From positions 23,198,607-23,262,606 of the forward strand of contig NC_026656.2 of the NCBI RefSeq assembly GCF_000004075.3: DNA of 64,000 nucleotides, read 5' to 3'. The DNA comes from Cucumis sativus. Taxonomy: Eukaryota > Streptophyta > Magnoliopsida > Cucurbitales > Cucurbitaceae. The notes beneath the pieces were generated by a model, which saw only the letters and a program-made list of their open reading frames with translations, ran no database searches and was not told the origin of the DNA. This document shows positions 35,341-47,047 of this stretch, one piece after another. Made by a program: the position numbers and the translations under genes. Every line of letters starts with the position of its first letter. The first letter of the stretch is position 1.

Positions 35341-35990
35341 TGTTGGATTTTATGTCCTAAAACTCGTTATCTATGAATGTTAAACTATTCTATTATTCAA
35401 TAAGATGTAATTAAGGTATTGTTTTATAATTTATTGTTATTAAATAAGTCATTTGCTCGCTATAAACTCTAAATCCAATAAACTAAAATTGACTATCTCG
35501 ATTTCAATAATCTAGGTAATTAATTTGATTTTAATTTTGAGCTAACTATGAACTTTTTTTTATTTGTGATTATTCTTAGATCTACGGTGGTGAGGACAGT
35601 TCAATAGCGCTAGTCCAATCTTTTATTTCAAGGGTAAGAAGAGGTAGATAGTTGAAGACATAGGGTGCAAGACAAAATTCATTCATATCTGCTTCTAAGG
35701 ATAGTAGAGAGATTGTTGCTTGTTCCATTATGTGCATACATTTGTTCATGGATATGTCATGTTTAAGCTTTAATTACGAGACCTATTATGCAACTAGACT
35801 AAGAGGATGCGATAAAATGAGTAAATCATATCTATGCGTTGCTACTCTTTTCATGATATACGTGTAATACAAGTTTTCCTCTCTATCGTCCAAGTGTAAG
35901 AAAAGAGAAGTTTCTTGGTAAGTCCATGGTCGAATACAGGGATTTAATGTTCCTATTGAACTTATCGTGCAACTAAACCTATGTGGTATA
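35341..35990 (+). repeat. Dispersed LTR-like repeat, copy 2
   Basis: It starts TGTTGGATTTTATGTCCTAA, a typical LTR start, and shares TTTTGAGCTAACTATGAAC, CTTAGATCTACGGTGGTGAG and TTCAATAGCGCTAGTCC-like blocks with copy 1 (23490-24110). The right part diverges sooner than in copies 1 and 3, so this one is truncated or older. Confidence 0.6.
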
Positions 35991-37860
35991 GTCTGTACAG
36001 TAGTGTGAATATGAACAATATATTTTACTCTAACTATTTACACCAAAGTGCATTTGGTGGTGCAAGGTGATTATGGCGATGGAGTGAAATGGAAAATGAA
36101 CTCAAATTGTAGGCATTTAATGGCAAAGTATTATTTATTAACATTTTGAGGCAATACAAAGCATCTATTAACTTCATAATTAAGTCAAGTGTCCTTTTAG
36201 CGCCTTCGTCATACTTGCTCGCCTTTTGAGATCCAAATACTTAAAGTTAAGTTATGATTTGTATCTAATCAATTTGTTTGCATTATAAGTAATTTGTCCT
36301 AATTTCAGGTGAGCAACTTTTCGGTGCTTTTTCATCACACATGTTAATATCTCTGCAACTTATGCAAAGAATGAACTCGATGAAGAGAGTGTATTGCTAC
36401 AATCCCTTCGTCGCTTGTTTAGTTAAATACGTGTTTTCACTTGTCAGACGATTGCTATCAATGTGATTGTCCTTCTCTCGTGTAGACAATGCTTTGACAT
36501 CCGTGTTTAGCTAAACAAAACTTATAATACATACATTCAGATTCTCTAATATTAATATAACACATTGCATTGCTCATAATTAACTAATTGAATGGATATT
36601 AGAAGAGAAATGAGAGAGTGGTAGAAGAAATGCAATGGATATCAACTCATGACATCAATATTTTAACTTGATAAACATTTAGGAAATAGTAAATCAAATT
36701 CTTGCTTTTCCTTATCATAACTCAAGAAATCTACTCCTCGAAGGTGGTAGAGTGAACTCAATAGCCACTCCAAAAATCATATATAAGCATCCCCAATCCA
36801 TGTTTCTGAGAGGTAGGTGTCCCTAACTCTGTTCCTAGAGATAAGTGTCCTTACCTCAATTTCCTTAGCACCCTTTAACCTACCTTGAAAGACCATTAAG
36901 ATATCTTAGATCAGATAAAACATGAACAAAATCATTATGCTTTGAAACAGTCTTTAAACCTTTAAAGATCCTTCTGCGTGTAAGCAAACCTTAAACATAA
37001 TTGTGCCTTGATAAACATTATCTTACTAGCTTAACATTTCTCAGCAATCATGCTTGAATAAATACTCTAATGAAATTATATTCTTTGGAAATCATTCATA
37101 AATCAGATGACTCACATTTAGCTTTAATCATACTTAAAACAATAGCTTGAGAAACATGAGTCAACATCACTTAGTAAATTCATTTTTCACTCACACATAC
37201 AAGCTTAAGTCATTGGTCTATAAATTTTTCTAATCTCTTCTTGACTTGAAATAATCGTAAATAAATCCATTTGATTTCCTTTGACTATGAAAATACAAAA
37301 ATCTAATTTGGAAATTTCAAAAACCACCAAAATAGCCCAAAATCACCCATTAACATACATGGGCAATAGAGGCTTGGCCAAGTATGCAGGGCATGCCTAG
37401 CCTTGCTGCGTGCTAACCTCACGCATAGGCATGTTGCATGCCTCACATGGCCTTTTGTCAGATGCCTCACGCGCCTCCTTGCACATAGAGGTTGTCACTC
37501 GCCTTCTTGGTTGCGTGCTCAACACAAGCCTAACGCGTGCCACTAACCTCCTTAAACTCAAATCTCAGGTCCAGCTCACCTTGCCTTGCCTAACACCTGG
37601 CCATTGCCCATAAATTGTTTTTCATCCAAGAAATTAACTTCACTTAAAAAAATCATGACTAAAAATTCCTAACTATTTTGGAAAAAATTTCTTCTACAAA
37701 GTTGCTTAAAGTTGTCTTAACTTTCTTACCTCAAAAGTTTTCAAGCGGCAGTGCTTTTCGAAAGGGTTTCTTAAAGGAAAACTCTTGACGCAACTCGATA
37801 CACTTCAAGAGTTCCTCATAAATCCCAATACCTCAAATAAAATATTAGGAGTTCCCTTAT
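35991..37860. other. Intergenic, transposon-like, no gene seen
   Basis: Positions 37370-37610 are distinctly GC-richer with repeated GCATGCCT and ACGCGTGC-like phrases, in contrast to the AT-rich flanks. Positions 36180-36500 hold CCTTCGTC-rich repeats (CGCCTTCGTCATAC, CCCTTCGTCGCTTG). Both look like pieces of a DNA transposon body leading to the CACTA-like end at 38154. No protein domain is readable. Confidence 0.45.
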
Positions 37861-38154
37861 ATCTCCTGACGCGTACATACGACGTTTGGAGACACATCAT
37901 TCTTTAAATGTTTTTCTTTTCAACTAACACCTCACGTTATGTGTGTTGATTTCCTTATAACTTGCGACAATGATTAAATTCACCCATTGTGAGTTCATCA
38001 TAGCTCTCAATGCTTACACAACAAGACGTCAAGAGATGCTAACTAATTTCCCATGCAAGTTTTATGCGTCAAGAGATGTGGTATTTCCTAAAGCTTGTTC
38101 TCCCAACGATATGGTTTAAACTGACATCGGGAGATCCAGAATTTCTTGTAGTGC
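37861..38154 (-). mobile_element. CACTA-type transposon terminus
   Basis: On the minus strand the sequence starts CACTACAAGAAATTCTGG at 38154, the textbook CACTA terminus. Inside are subterminal repeats of the form GACATCGGGAGAT / GACGTCAAGAGATG / GCGTCAAGAGATG (38118, 38029 and 38066) and an inverted copy (TCTCCTGACGCG at 37866). Subterminal transposase-binding repeats are typical of the superfamily. The opposite terminus was not found in the window, so the element is either larger and broken or lacks its other end. Confidence 0.6.
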
Positions 38155-38570
38155 GTGTACCCAATCTAAACGATCTTGTACCTAGTCTAAACGATATTGT
38201 ACTCAATCTAACGATCTTGAACCAAATCTAAATGACTTTGGTACACAATCTTCCCTTGTACCCAGTCTAAATGATATTGTATCATTTTACTCAGTCTCTA
38301 GATGATCTTGTACCCTTATACCCAATCTAAACATTTTTTTATACCCAGTCTAAAAGATCTTACCAAATTTAAATGATCTCGGTATAGGTTATTTCCTCAT
38401 ACCTAGTCTAAATGATCTTGTACTCTTGTACCCTGTGTAAACGATCTTGTACCATTATTCTTAGTCTAAACGATCTTGTATCTAGTCTAAACAATCTTAT
38501 ACCAAATCTAAACGATCTATTAGTGAATTATCTATCTCTATCTATCTGAGATACACAACTGATCGTTTAG
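38155..38570. repeat. CTAAACGATCTTGTACC tandem array
   Basis: About fifteen degenerate units of ~20-28 bases with CTAAACGATCTTGTACC and a variable CCAGT/CAAAT linker start directly at the CACTA terminus. This is the densest array of the motif found in the window. Units vary too much in length and spacing to be a CRISPR or a satellite. Confidence 0.75.
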
Positions 38571-38999
38571 ATATTGGTACACGATCATGTAATGAAAAAA
38601 AAAAAAAAAGGACACAATACTTGATAATGAAAAAAGAATAAGGAAAAAAATATTGTCTTTATGAAAAAGATGATGCCAAAGATGAGAGATGATGAAGAAT
38701 GAATAAATTATGGAAGAGAAGATGAAGAAATTATGGAAGGAAAAAATCTAAAATTTATGAAAAAAATTAAGTCAAGTTATACCGCCTTCATGGGCTTTTT
38801 TATTTTGTTATATGGGTCGTAAATTAACTTAAATCTTAGATACATAAATCTTTAATAAATAAATCTAAGTTAAATAATACATTTTTATTTGGATAATTTT
38901 CATAAATATAACAAACTGACAAAATATTTATGGTCCGTAACAAAATGAAAGCATCCATGAAACTAACCTTTCTTTAAAAATTTCAAATTTGTCTTTCCT

Positions 39000-40270
39000 T
39001 TTAATCGTCTTTCTTCTCTTCCTCTTTTGATTTTTTTCTTTCCATCGTCTTTTTCTCTTCTTCTACAATTTTTTTAAAAGTTTTCTTTTGCCCTTCCTTT
39101 CCATCGTCCTTCTTCCACAATGTTTCTTTAATTTCCTTTCTATCGTCTTTTTCTCTTCTACAATTTTTTTTCCAAACGGGTTGTTTAAGATTGTGGGCCA
39201 AATATTAAAGATTGTGAAAAATAATCATTTGGATATTGTATTATCAAATCTTAATGATCGTGTATCAAAGAATTTTTTAAAAAAATCATTTAGATTTTGA
39301 TAGCCAATTTTAACCGATCGTGTTCCAAATAAAACAATCATGTACCAAATCTAAACGATTATATATCAATTTTTTTTTAAAAAAAATCATTTAGATTTGG
39401 TTAATCAAATTTATACTCGTCTCCTAAATCTAAACAATCATCTACCAATTTTTTTTGAAAAAAATCATTTAGATTTAGATTTGAGTAGTCAAATCTAAAC
39501 GATCATGTGTAGAAAATAATAGTCAAATCTAAACGAGTATTTCTCAAATAAATTAATACACGCAGGATGTCAATTAATGACGAGATGTTTTTAGTATTTT
39601 CCGTTGTTAACCTAACCAAGGTCAAATGAAAGCGGCCGTGGTTACAAGTCATTCAAGCATTCTAGATAAGCGTAAGTGAAAAAGTTTGTTGACAAAGAAA
39701 TCCTCCTCAACCTATTAAATTTTGCCAAGTTTCTTATCTTACTCTTTAATGTAATTATCTTTACATTCTTTATTTCTTTATTATTTCCCCAATTCAAGGG
39801 AATCAAGTGTATATAATAATCACTAGTTATTTCCCTTATTCAAGTAATAATACACGGTCGACAAATATTTGAAAACCTAAAGGTTTCTAATACGTGAAAT
39901 TAAAATACCAACAAGTTTCACACTCCATATAAGATAGATGGATTACTTCTCCCATTGTCAATTGATTTTTGAGATGAAATCTCATACTATTAAACATAGT
40001 ATCAGATCTCATTAAACACAAATGGGTATCCAATTCAAAAAAGATGAACCCAAAGAAGCACCATCTTGAGAAGCATGTTGGAAATGTTAAGAGTTCCACA
40101 TTGGAAAAACCAATGGGACTCACATTTCATATAAGATAGATGAACTATTTCTTCCATTGTCAATTGATTGTGAGATGGAACTTCATTCTATCTAAGAGGT
40201 TGTGGACTTTTTTCGTTTTCAAAATTGATCTATAGTGTGTAAATATTCAGCTGTTTTCTTATATTTTCTA
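39000..40270. repeat. Dispersed repeat, copy B, split by an insertion
   Basis: Positions 39000-39607 follow copy A (1800-2440) part by part: CT-rich start, CAAATCTAAACGATC motif array, then GGATGTCAATTAATGACGAG and a TTTTCCGTTGTTAAC end. The expected continuation TTTTCAAAATTGATC...GTGTAAATATT resumes only at ~40199-40260. About 590 bases (39608-40198) are therefore inserted, including the TRIM-like element. Confidence 0.65.
39895..40195 (+). mobile_element. TRIM-like miniature LTR retrotransposon
   Basis: Two related terminal segments share CATATAAGATAGATG, CCATTGTCAATTGATT and GAGATGGAA-like phrases: 39895-39993 and 40076-40195. Between them is a ~80-base internal part beginning TAGTATCAGATC, a decayed version of the tRNA-Met-type primer-binding site TGGTATCAGAGC. 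The right copy starts TGTTGGAA and includes TTCCACATTGGAAAAACC, as in known plant TRIM elements. The first LTR is shortened at its left end and the second at its right, so the element is old and inactive. Confidence 0.65.
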
Positions 40271-40309
40271 AAAGACCCTTCTTATTTAAATTTTTTTTGT
40301 TAATTAAAT

Positions 40310-40600
40310 CATTGTTAAACTATCTTCAATTTTTATTAAACGATCTCTCAATTTTTATTAAACGATCTCCCAACTTTTATTAAACGATGCCCCATATTTT
40401 ATTAAAGGATCCCCAACCTTTATTAAGTGGTCTCCCAATCTTTCTTAAACTATCGTTCATTTTATTAAACAATCGCTCAATTTTTGTTAAGCAATATCTC
40501 ATCTCTTATTAAACGATCACTCAACATTTGTTAAGTTGTCTTGGTCTTTCATATTTTATTAAGCGATCTTCCAATTTTTGTTAAAACATTGTCCATTTCT
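40310..40600. repeat. TTTTATTAAACGATCTCCC tandem array
   Basis: About ten degenerate units of ~22-28 bases with TTTTTATTAAACGATC(TC)CCAA follow one another. The shared TAAACGATC core suggests a link with the array at 38.15 kb, but the linker is different (CCCAATTTTT instead of TTGTACC). Confidence 0.7.
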
Positions 40601-42270
40601 TATTATTATGAATGCCATCTTAGAAGAAAAATAGTTCATAATTAAAACTTATGTTCGCTCATTGGAATATCGGTCTATTAGGAAGAATATGATGAAAAAA
40701 TTTGAAAGAACTGATTGAAACCGAATAAAGTGACCTTCCATTCAATATTGACCTTGAATAAAGTAACCTTCCATTCAATATTGACCTTCTATTCAATACT
40801 AAAATGATGGACAAGTTTAAAGAAATTGGTCAAGTCATAGAAGAGTTTTTGCTTTTAGGATTAGTTTGTGAAATTTTGGGACAACAACCCTACTTTTCAA
40901 TGATGTCGTTATTGGAATGATAACCCTTTCCATATATATCCACCATTGATAGATATTGTCCATTGTATGACTTTTGGTTTTAGTTCCACTCTAGAAGTCT
41001 AGTATGAATGGAGATGATTATCGTCGCACATATGTGTATATATATTGTACCAATGCAAAACTTTGGTCATAGTCCTGGTCCCAAAGAAGAAAAATAATAG
41101 CATAATTGAAAGAAACAACAATGCTTTTACTTAAACGAAACAACTGGTTTCCATGAGCAATTCACCTTTGTTTTGAACCTTTTGCTGAGCCTAGGAGCAA
41201 CGCACAAAAAGAGACAACAACAGAGGCTTTATTGAAAACAAAACCATCTATCAGCCGAAGGACATCAAAATGTTAAGTATGTGAAGTTTCAATAGGGGGA
41301 ACTCTTCCAAGAACAACAAACTGTTCTCTATGCTCTAATCTTCAATCTCATTCCTGCAGAAGACCGCGCGAATTGCTTCATTGGCCTCACTCTTCTGGGT
41401 CATGGCTGCCATGACGAGACCACGATAGCTGAACTCAAGAGCAATATAGATGAGAAAGCGGGCAAATGGCTACAATAGATGCCACTTTTGTTCACCATAA
41501 CAAAAGTGTAAAGAAAGCTGTTTGTCTCATGAGAAATATTGACATTATCATTCTTGACTATCTTCTTTTTGGAGAAGAAAGCAACGGCTCATGCTTACTT
41601 ACTCTACCTGCATCCATGAACAATAATTAGCAAATGTAAATGTACAAGCAATGTTATTTGGACTCCATACAAATAAAACAATGATGAAATTGAAAGAAAC
41701 CATGTTTGGTTCTTATTTGTCCTAATCCTTTCATTTGGAACAAAACGCATTTATTTGGGCCAGTGCTCTTATATTACTTTAGCGTACTTCGACAGAAATC
41801 TCCTACATGAATAAAAGAATGAAAAACAGCAGCATCGAACCAAATAAGGGCCCATTTGGGTTAATTTTCTAAATGTTTAAAAACACTTTTGTGTGTACTT
41901 GGAAACACAATTGGGGCATTTACTAATGAGATAAACTCAACCCAAAAAAGTACAACTTTATAAGCATTCTTAGAGGAAAATGTCTCAAACAAAGCCAAGT
42001 AACTGGTGGGGAAGTCCAGGAGAGAGAAAGTTGATCAATTAAACAATACATGAGAAGGGCTCCATTAATTTTTTGAAATGGAAAGCAATGATTTTAAATA
42101 CAGAGTCAATACCGAAATGACATTTGTTATGATCAAAATCACAAATACCACCAATCTGAAAACAGAAACCAGGCCAGAGCAGGATGTTAATTCAATTTAA
42201 GAAAGTAGAAGAAAAAGTAGATGGAAATTAGATATAGAGTTGATTTAGCGTTTTGAGCATTGAAATAAAT
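40601..42270 (-). other. Unassigned region with one possible terminal coding exon
   Basis: On the minus strand 41348-41476 reads FARFLIYIALEFSYRGLVMA followed by ATQ-like charged residues and ends CRNEIED with a stop. It is preceded by a splice-acceptor-like CTATTGTAG. The stretch is hydrophobic first and charged after, like the end of a small membrane protein. I could not find clear upstream exons or name a family. An overlapping frame (VAFFSKKKIVKNDN... to about 41400) is also open, so chance cannot be excluded. A perfect 10-bp hairpin (CACTTTTGTT / AACAAAAGTG) lies at 41483-41508. Confidence 0.2.
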
Positions 42271-42620
42271 AAGTAATCATCAAAGGCACAACAAAAAGAA
42301 GAAGCATTTTCCAGATAGTTTGATTTGATGGCATAGAATGAAAAAGAAAGGGCATAAAAAAAAGGGAAGATAGAAAATACCCCATTGTTTATGGTTGTTG
42401 AAAGAAGGAAGAAGGCAATAGATGAGGAGTGATATTGTTGTGATGGGAAATATATACAAGTAAAGAAAGGGGATGGAAGAGGGAGAGGGAGAGGGAGGTT
42501 CAGTGAACCTGGTCCGTGCTGTTCTATGAGTGTACAACCGCTATAGCCTACGTCCGATGGGAATGTTGGGAGCTGCCTTAGCTTTCACGTGCCCCTCTTT
42601 TCTCCATCACCTTTTGCCCT
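42271..42620 (-). promoter_or_regulatory. Possible minus-strand promoter with G-box
   Basis: A G-box CACGTG (near 42588) and a TGTATATATTTCC TATA-like motif (~42445-42457) precede a CT-rich leader when read on the minus strand. This may be the promoter of the unassigned transcription unit at 41.3-42.4 kb. The Phe/Leu/Pro-rich open frame across it has no domain and probably reflects the CT-rich leader. Confidence 0.3.
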
Positions 42621-44285
42621 TTTCTTTTAAATATTCCTAACTCCGTTCTTATACTTTGTATTTTTCTTTTCAAAAGATTATTCTTTTTCGTCTATACATA
42701 CATGTATATTTGGTTAACCATCTATCGAACACAAATGATAAAAAATAGTAAATTTAACAAGATATTTATAAGATATAATAAAATTTTAAATTTTTTATCA
42801 ATAATAGACATTTTTAGATAATGATATATTTTATACGTGGTATTGATAAACCGTGATAGAAAATCATCGATAGAATGTGAAAATGTCTAGATGTGAAAAT
42901 GTCTCTTTATAAAAATAAACTTATTTAATTTTTAAATTTTCAAAGCATATTTAAAAAGTCCTTCAAATATAAAATAGGAAAATTAAATAAACTTATTTAA
43001 TTTCTAAATTTTCAAAACATATTTAAGAATCCTTCTAATAGAAAATAGAAAAAGTGCAGTGATTGACATTTTGATAATATGATATAGCAAATATAACACA
43101 TTGTTTTACAATTTCACAAATATGATTAAATTTTCACTGGTTAAAATATTTTTTCATTTTAAATTTGTTGTTGTTTTCAAACTACTCTTCTATAACTTAT
43201 TGGGATAGTTGCAAATTTAGCAATTAGATTCAAAATAATTAAGTATATAACAACATTTTTAAAATTTTTACAAATATAGCATAATTTGTCAAATTCTATC
43301 AATGATACAAGTCTATCATCGATAGATCATGTTGTAAAAATTGGTCTATCACTGATAGACTCGATCTATCAGTGATAGTTTTGCTATATTTGTAATTTTT
43401 TTAAATGTTGTTATATCCTTAATTATTATTCCTCAAATTGTCATCCATTACAGTTACCTATAACTTATTTCTTCTATCCTTTTAAATGTTATAATTATTT
43501 TGTATATTCTTTCTCTTATGAGAAAAATAGTTGTTTTTTTTTTCAATAACATATGTATTTCTTCTCTCCCTTTTTAAAGTTTAAATCATCATTTCTTATA
43601 CGGGGATCAAAATGAATTGTTCTTTCTTGTTCTTTCTCATCCGTACATTACAATTGTCATCCAAAATTGGCAAGAGAGTATTCATCATCATCTTTTCCTT
43701 CTTCTTCTCTTGTGTATCGCTTATGAAAGATTTTTTAAGTTTCATTTATTGTTTTGCTTTTTTCCTAATTTTGGTAGTGGGTGTACTGCTATCATGCATC
43801 CACAAATTCTTCTTTTTTATATTTTACTAATCTTGATTTTAGGATATCAATGCTAAATTAATTGCAATATGAAATATAAAAGTTACTAATCAGAGTAATT
43901 TAACTTTGTTTGTAATTGTTCTCTACTTTCTTCGATGTGTATTTTGAAGTCGAATCTAATTTCAAATTATTTTGCTTTATTTTTATATGCTGGTTCTATT
44001 TTTTATTTTACTTTATATCAGTTTTGTACATCTCAACTGCAGAAATTTATGTGAGATTGTCTTTGCAATCCAAGCTTAGAGCTCTCCATCGGTTTATGTA
44101 GTAGATGACTGGCTCCCCCTTCCGTTGTTTGGTGTTTGTCAATTCCATCATGCTGACGATACGTCGGGTGCTGTAGAAGCGATTGAGAAAGTCTCCCTCA
44201 AGCTGCTCTCAACTGTTAATGGATTCATGTTCTAGGTTGATGTACCAGTTGAAGGCGTTTTCTTTTAGAGTTTGAACGAACTGTT
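42621..44285. other. AT-rich intergenic, no gene seen
   Basis: Repeated TTTCTAAATTTTCAAAACAT and AAGTCCTTC/AATCCTTC phrases near 42920-43050 form a short duplication. Positions 43240-43440 hold the small TATAGCAA / CTATCA repeat. Hydrophobic Phe-rich frames around 43612-44101 reflect T-rich sequence and have no family. Confidence 0.5.
43260..43400. repeat. Small dispersed repeat with CTATCACTGATAG hairpin
   Basis: Arms 43346-43358 (CTATCACTGATAG) and 43366-43378 (CTATCAGTGATAG) are exact inverted copies with a 7-base spacer. The flanks read TATAGCATAATTTGTC on the left and GCTATATTTGTAATTTTT on the right, themselves inverted. Related copies lie at 20.69-20.83, 23.29-23.46 and 46.33-46.45 kb. 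A MITE is the likely source. Confidence 0.6.
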
Positions 44286-45013
44286 TTACCAACAAATCTC
44301 CTCTCGTACCAGCAGTTTCACATGTTTCAATGAAGTGAGCAACATGTTGTCTTGAATTATACCCTTTCCATCAAACTGTTGGAACTTGGGTGGTTGGTAT
44401 CCATTCGACATTATGAGATTGTCGATCCTATTCGTATATGGTTTGGAATACAAAGAGAGAGTTTGAGCAGGTCCACCGTATTGAGTTTTGATGGAGTTTG
44501 CAATCATTTCCTGTAACTGCTGAACAGACAGCGATGCAATTGAAGTCGAATTTTGTGGATCACTTTCCTGCATAATTGCCTTCCTTTGTCAGTATTTTTG
44601 ACAGTATGTGTATGACTTGATTCAGCAACATTACGACGTTCGATGTGATTCTTGAGAGATGCAATCTCATTATCCTTTTCTTCAACGGCCTTCATGAGTA
44701 TGTTGATCTTCTTTTCCAGCTCAGTCATTCTGTCTTCATTTGTATCCACGCCAGTCACCATAACTGACATGATATTTGGATGAGGCATCTCCTCATTCGA
44801 GCGTTCACAGGAGGAAATTTGTTCGTCAATCAAAAGATTTTCTTTGATTATAATTTCACCTTTTGGTGGTTTGGACAGTTGTTCCCAAATGTTCTTTGCG
44901 GCCTCAAAGGATGGCATTTCCTCAGATGATTGAGTCTCCCTTGAGCGGCCACGACTATTTGGTTGCTTGCCGATGGCACTTGGAGCTTTGAAAGTATTGC
45001 CTTGAGATGTCAT
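44286..45013 (-). pseudogene. LTR retrotransposon gag remnant
   Basis: The first frame (44504-45013, 169 aa) starts MTSQGNTFKAPS, has a SSEEMPSFEAAKNIWEQLSK block and a Glu/Lys-rich coiled coil around residues 98-125. It loses register near 44580, and a second frame (44286-44573, ASLSVQQLQEMIANSIKTQY, then GYQPPKFQQFDGKG) continues the same gag. The frame change and missing downstream part make it non-functional. It lies just inside a primer-binding-site-like sequence and a complete LTR to the right, so orientation is minus. This gag type is one I associate with cucurbit gypsy-like elements. Confidence 0.8.
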
Positions 45014-45062
45014 GATATCTTTAGATGTTATTCAAAAGAGAAAGAGAGGAAAGGTAGAGATT

Positions 45063-45083
45063 GTCCCACTGGGCGTGCCAAAC
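45063..45083 (-). other. Probable primer-binding site of the gag element
   Basis: On the minus strand TTTGGCACGCCCAGTGGG follows directly after the LTR terminus TGTGAACA. Its position between LTR and gag, and its short GC-rich character in AT-rich surroundings, mark it as the PBS. I did not settle which tRNA it matches. Confidence 0.55.
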
Positions 45084-45756
45084 TGTTCACACGAGATTTC
45101 GAAGAAATGTATTTCGTGAAATTGAACTTTGTTATATTGATGAATATTGTGAATACAATCTCTAGTATTTACTTCTTTGATGCTTTCTCTCGAATACAAG
45201 TTAAAAACTTAGAATTTCTTGATATTCGGTGTTTAGGATGTTATAGTTGCAAGTCTATTTGAGCTTTAGCCTTCTGCAATTCAAGGAAAGTTTGATCTTC
45301 CAAGTCTTCAATCTTTCAGAAGATGATGATCTCGAAGTTGATAAGAACTTGCACGTCTTGAGAGCTTTATAGAAGTTTGAATATTCAATTCTTCAGTACT
45401 TCAATTCTTCACTCAACCAAAGCCCCCTTAAATGAGTGGCAAAGGTCTCTATTTATAGAGAAACTTTATGGGTTTTAGGTGGGCTTGGACTCATCTGCTT
45501 GTTTGATTTGGACTTGGACCCACTTGCCTGTTGGGCTTGAGCTTGGACCCATTTGTCTGTTGGGCTTGAGCTTAGACTTGAACCCATTTCTTGGTGGGCT
45601 CGAGCCCTCCTTGTTTGACTCGATTTTTCATCCAAGACTTTCATTGGGTTGGATAGGAGAAAACTTGACTACACAAAATCTCATCAAATTATAATCATCA
45701 CAATTTTGTTGTGATGACATGACATAATTTAATTGCCCGAAATTTCTTGCTCAACA
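45084..45756 (-). mobile_element. 5' LTR of the gag element, 673 bp
   Basis: The minus-strand LTR starts TGTTGAGCAAGAAATTTC (45756) and ends CTCGTGTGAACA (45084), with the standard TG...CA borders. A TATA-type CTCTATAAATAGAGACC lies near 45450. The U3 part (45478-45610) holds a repeat of GGGCTTGAGCTTGGACCCA-like units. No matching 3' LTR flanks the gag remnant on the left, so the element is truncated. Confidence 0.75.
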
Positions 45757-46945
45757 CACGCATATTCATCCGTTTTTAAATTTTTTTTAATAAAAAAATT
45801 AACCTAGGTTAGAATACTAATTTGATTCCTATCTTTTTGAAAAATTGTCTAATTTAATGTTTATATTTGTTCAATGTAATTGTAATTTCAATAAATCTTA
45901 AAATTATTCTCTTGTGATATTGTTTTATCGTTGTTTTTAAACAATCTTTAGTTATTTTAATAGCAATTTGATCACAAATTTTGAAAACATCTTTACCTAA
46001 TGGTTTTTTCTTTCGTGTATATCAATTACGAGGTTGAATAGACTCTAAAATATAGGAATCAAAATAATATTTTAATCTTAATTCGATGCATGCAAGAAAA
46101 TAATAAGAATATGTGTCTACACAATTTTAACATAAATTTTTATGAAAATATAAAAGATAAACTTATAAATTAATTAAAAGTAAGCAACCATATTGTATGT
46201 AAATTAAAATTGAACAAATGGTAGATAAACAATATTTTAGTTTTTTTAAGAATACATTTTCAAATATAACAAAAATAGAAAATATTTATATAGAAAAAAA
46301 GGATATTTTTTAAAATAGAAAAGTAAATTAAAATATTTACAGGTTATAGCAAAATTTTGGATTCTATCAATGATATTCTTCTATTACTATAACATATCGA
46401 TGTTATAAGTGATAACATTTGATATAAGTTGTAAATATTTTGTAAAATATAGCAAGATCTATTAAATTCTTTATAGTCCATTCATTTTTTAATCAAGTTT
46501 TGAAATCGATTCAAGACAAGAGAATAACTATGTACATCACATATATAATACCTAAGGAACTATACTACAACACAATTTTGAAAAGTTTTATTTCAACCAG
46601 GTTGTAGTTTTTTCTAAAACAATTCTTGAAAACTTTTGCTGTTAAATTACGGACGAAAAAAGGTTCTTTTTCATCTTACATATTGATTAAGAGTTAATAA
46701 ATTTAGAGTTAAAAATCAGTGTAAAGGTCAAACTAAAATTAGAAGACATGAGGTTGAAAGGAAAAAGACGACAATTATTAAATCAGTGGAATAAGCAAAA
46801 ATATAATAAATTTAAGATGTAATTAAACTTTAAAAATAAAAATAATATGAACATAACTATTGATTTCATAATGAACTAATATTTTGGTTATATTTCTTTG
46901 ACTAAAGAATATTTAAAACAAGTTGTTCAACATTTACAATCTACC

Positions 46946-47047
46946 CATTTCTATAGCAAAAAGAAGGGAAAATTTTCACTTCAAATAGCTTTAAGTCATT
47001 TCTATAGCAAAAAGAAGGGAAAATTTTCACTTCAAATAGCTTTAAGT
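46946..47047. repeat. Exact 51-bp tandem duplication
   Basis: Copies at 46946-46996 and 46997-47047 appear identical (CATTTCTATAGCAAAAAG to CTTTAAGT). 51 is divisible by 3, so the duplication also stays in frame in a 60-codon open frame (46898-47080), but nothing else supports that frame as a gene. Lack of differences suggests a recent event. Confidence 0.9.

Noticed and set aside
38155-38570. CRISPR-like spaced repeats
   Set aside because: Units and spacers vary in length and sequence, the host is a plant, and there are no cas-type genes. The array is a decayed transposon-linked repeat.
43612-44101. Series of hydrophobic small proteins
   Set aside because: They overlap in several frames of T-rich DNA with no conserved motif. 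Phe/Leu/Ile content alone explains the hydrophobicity.
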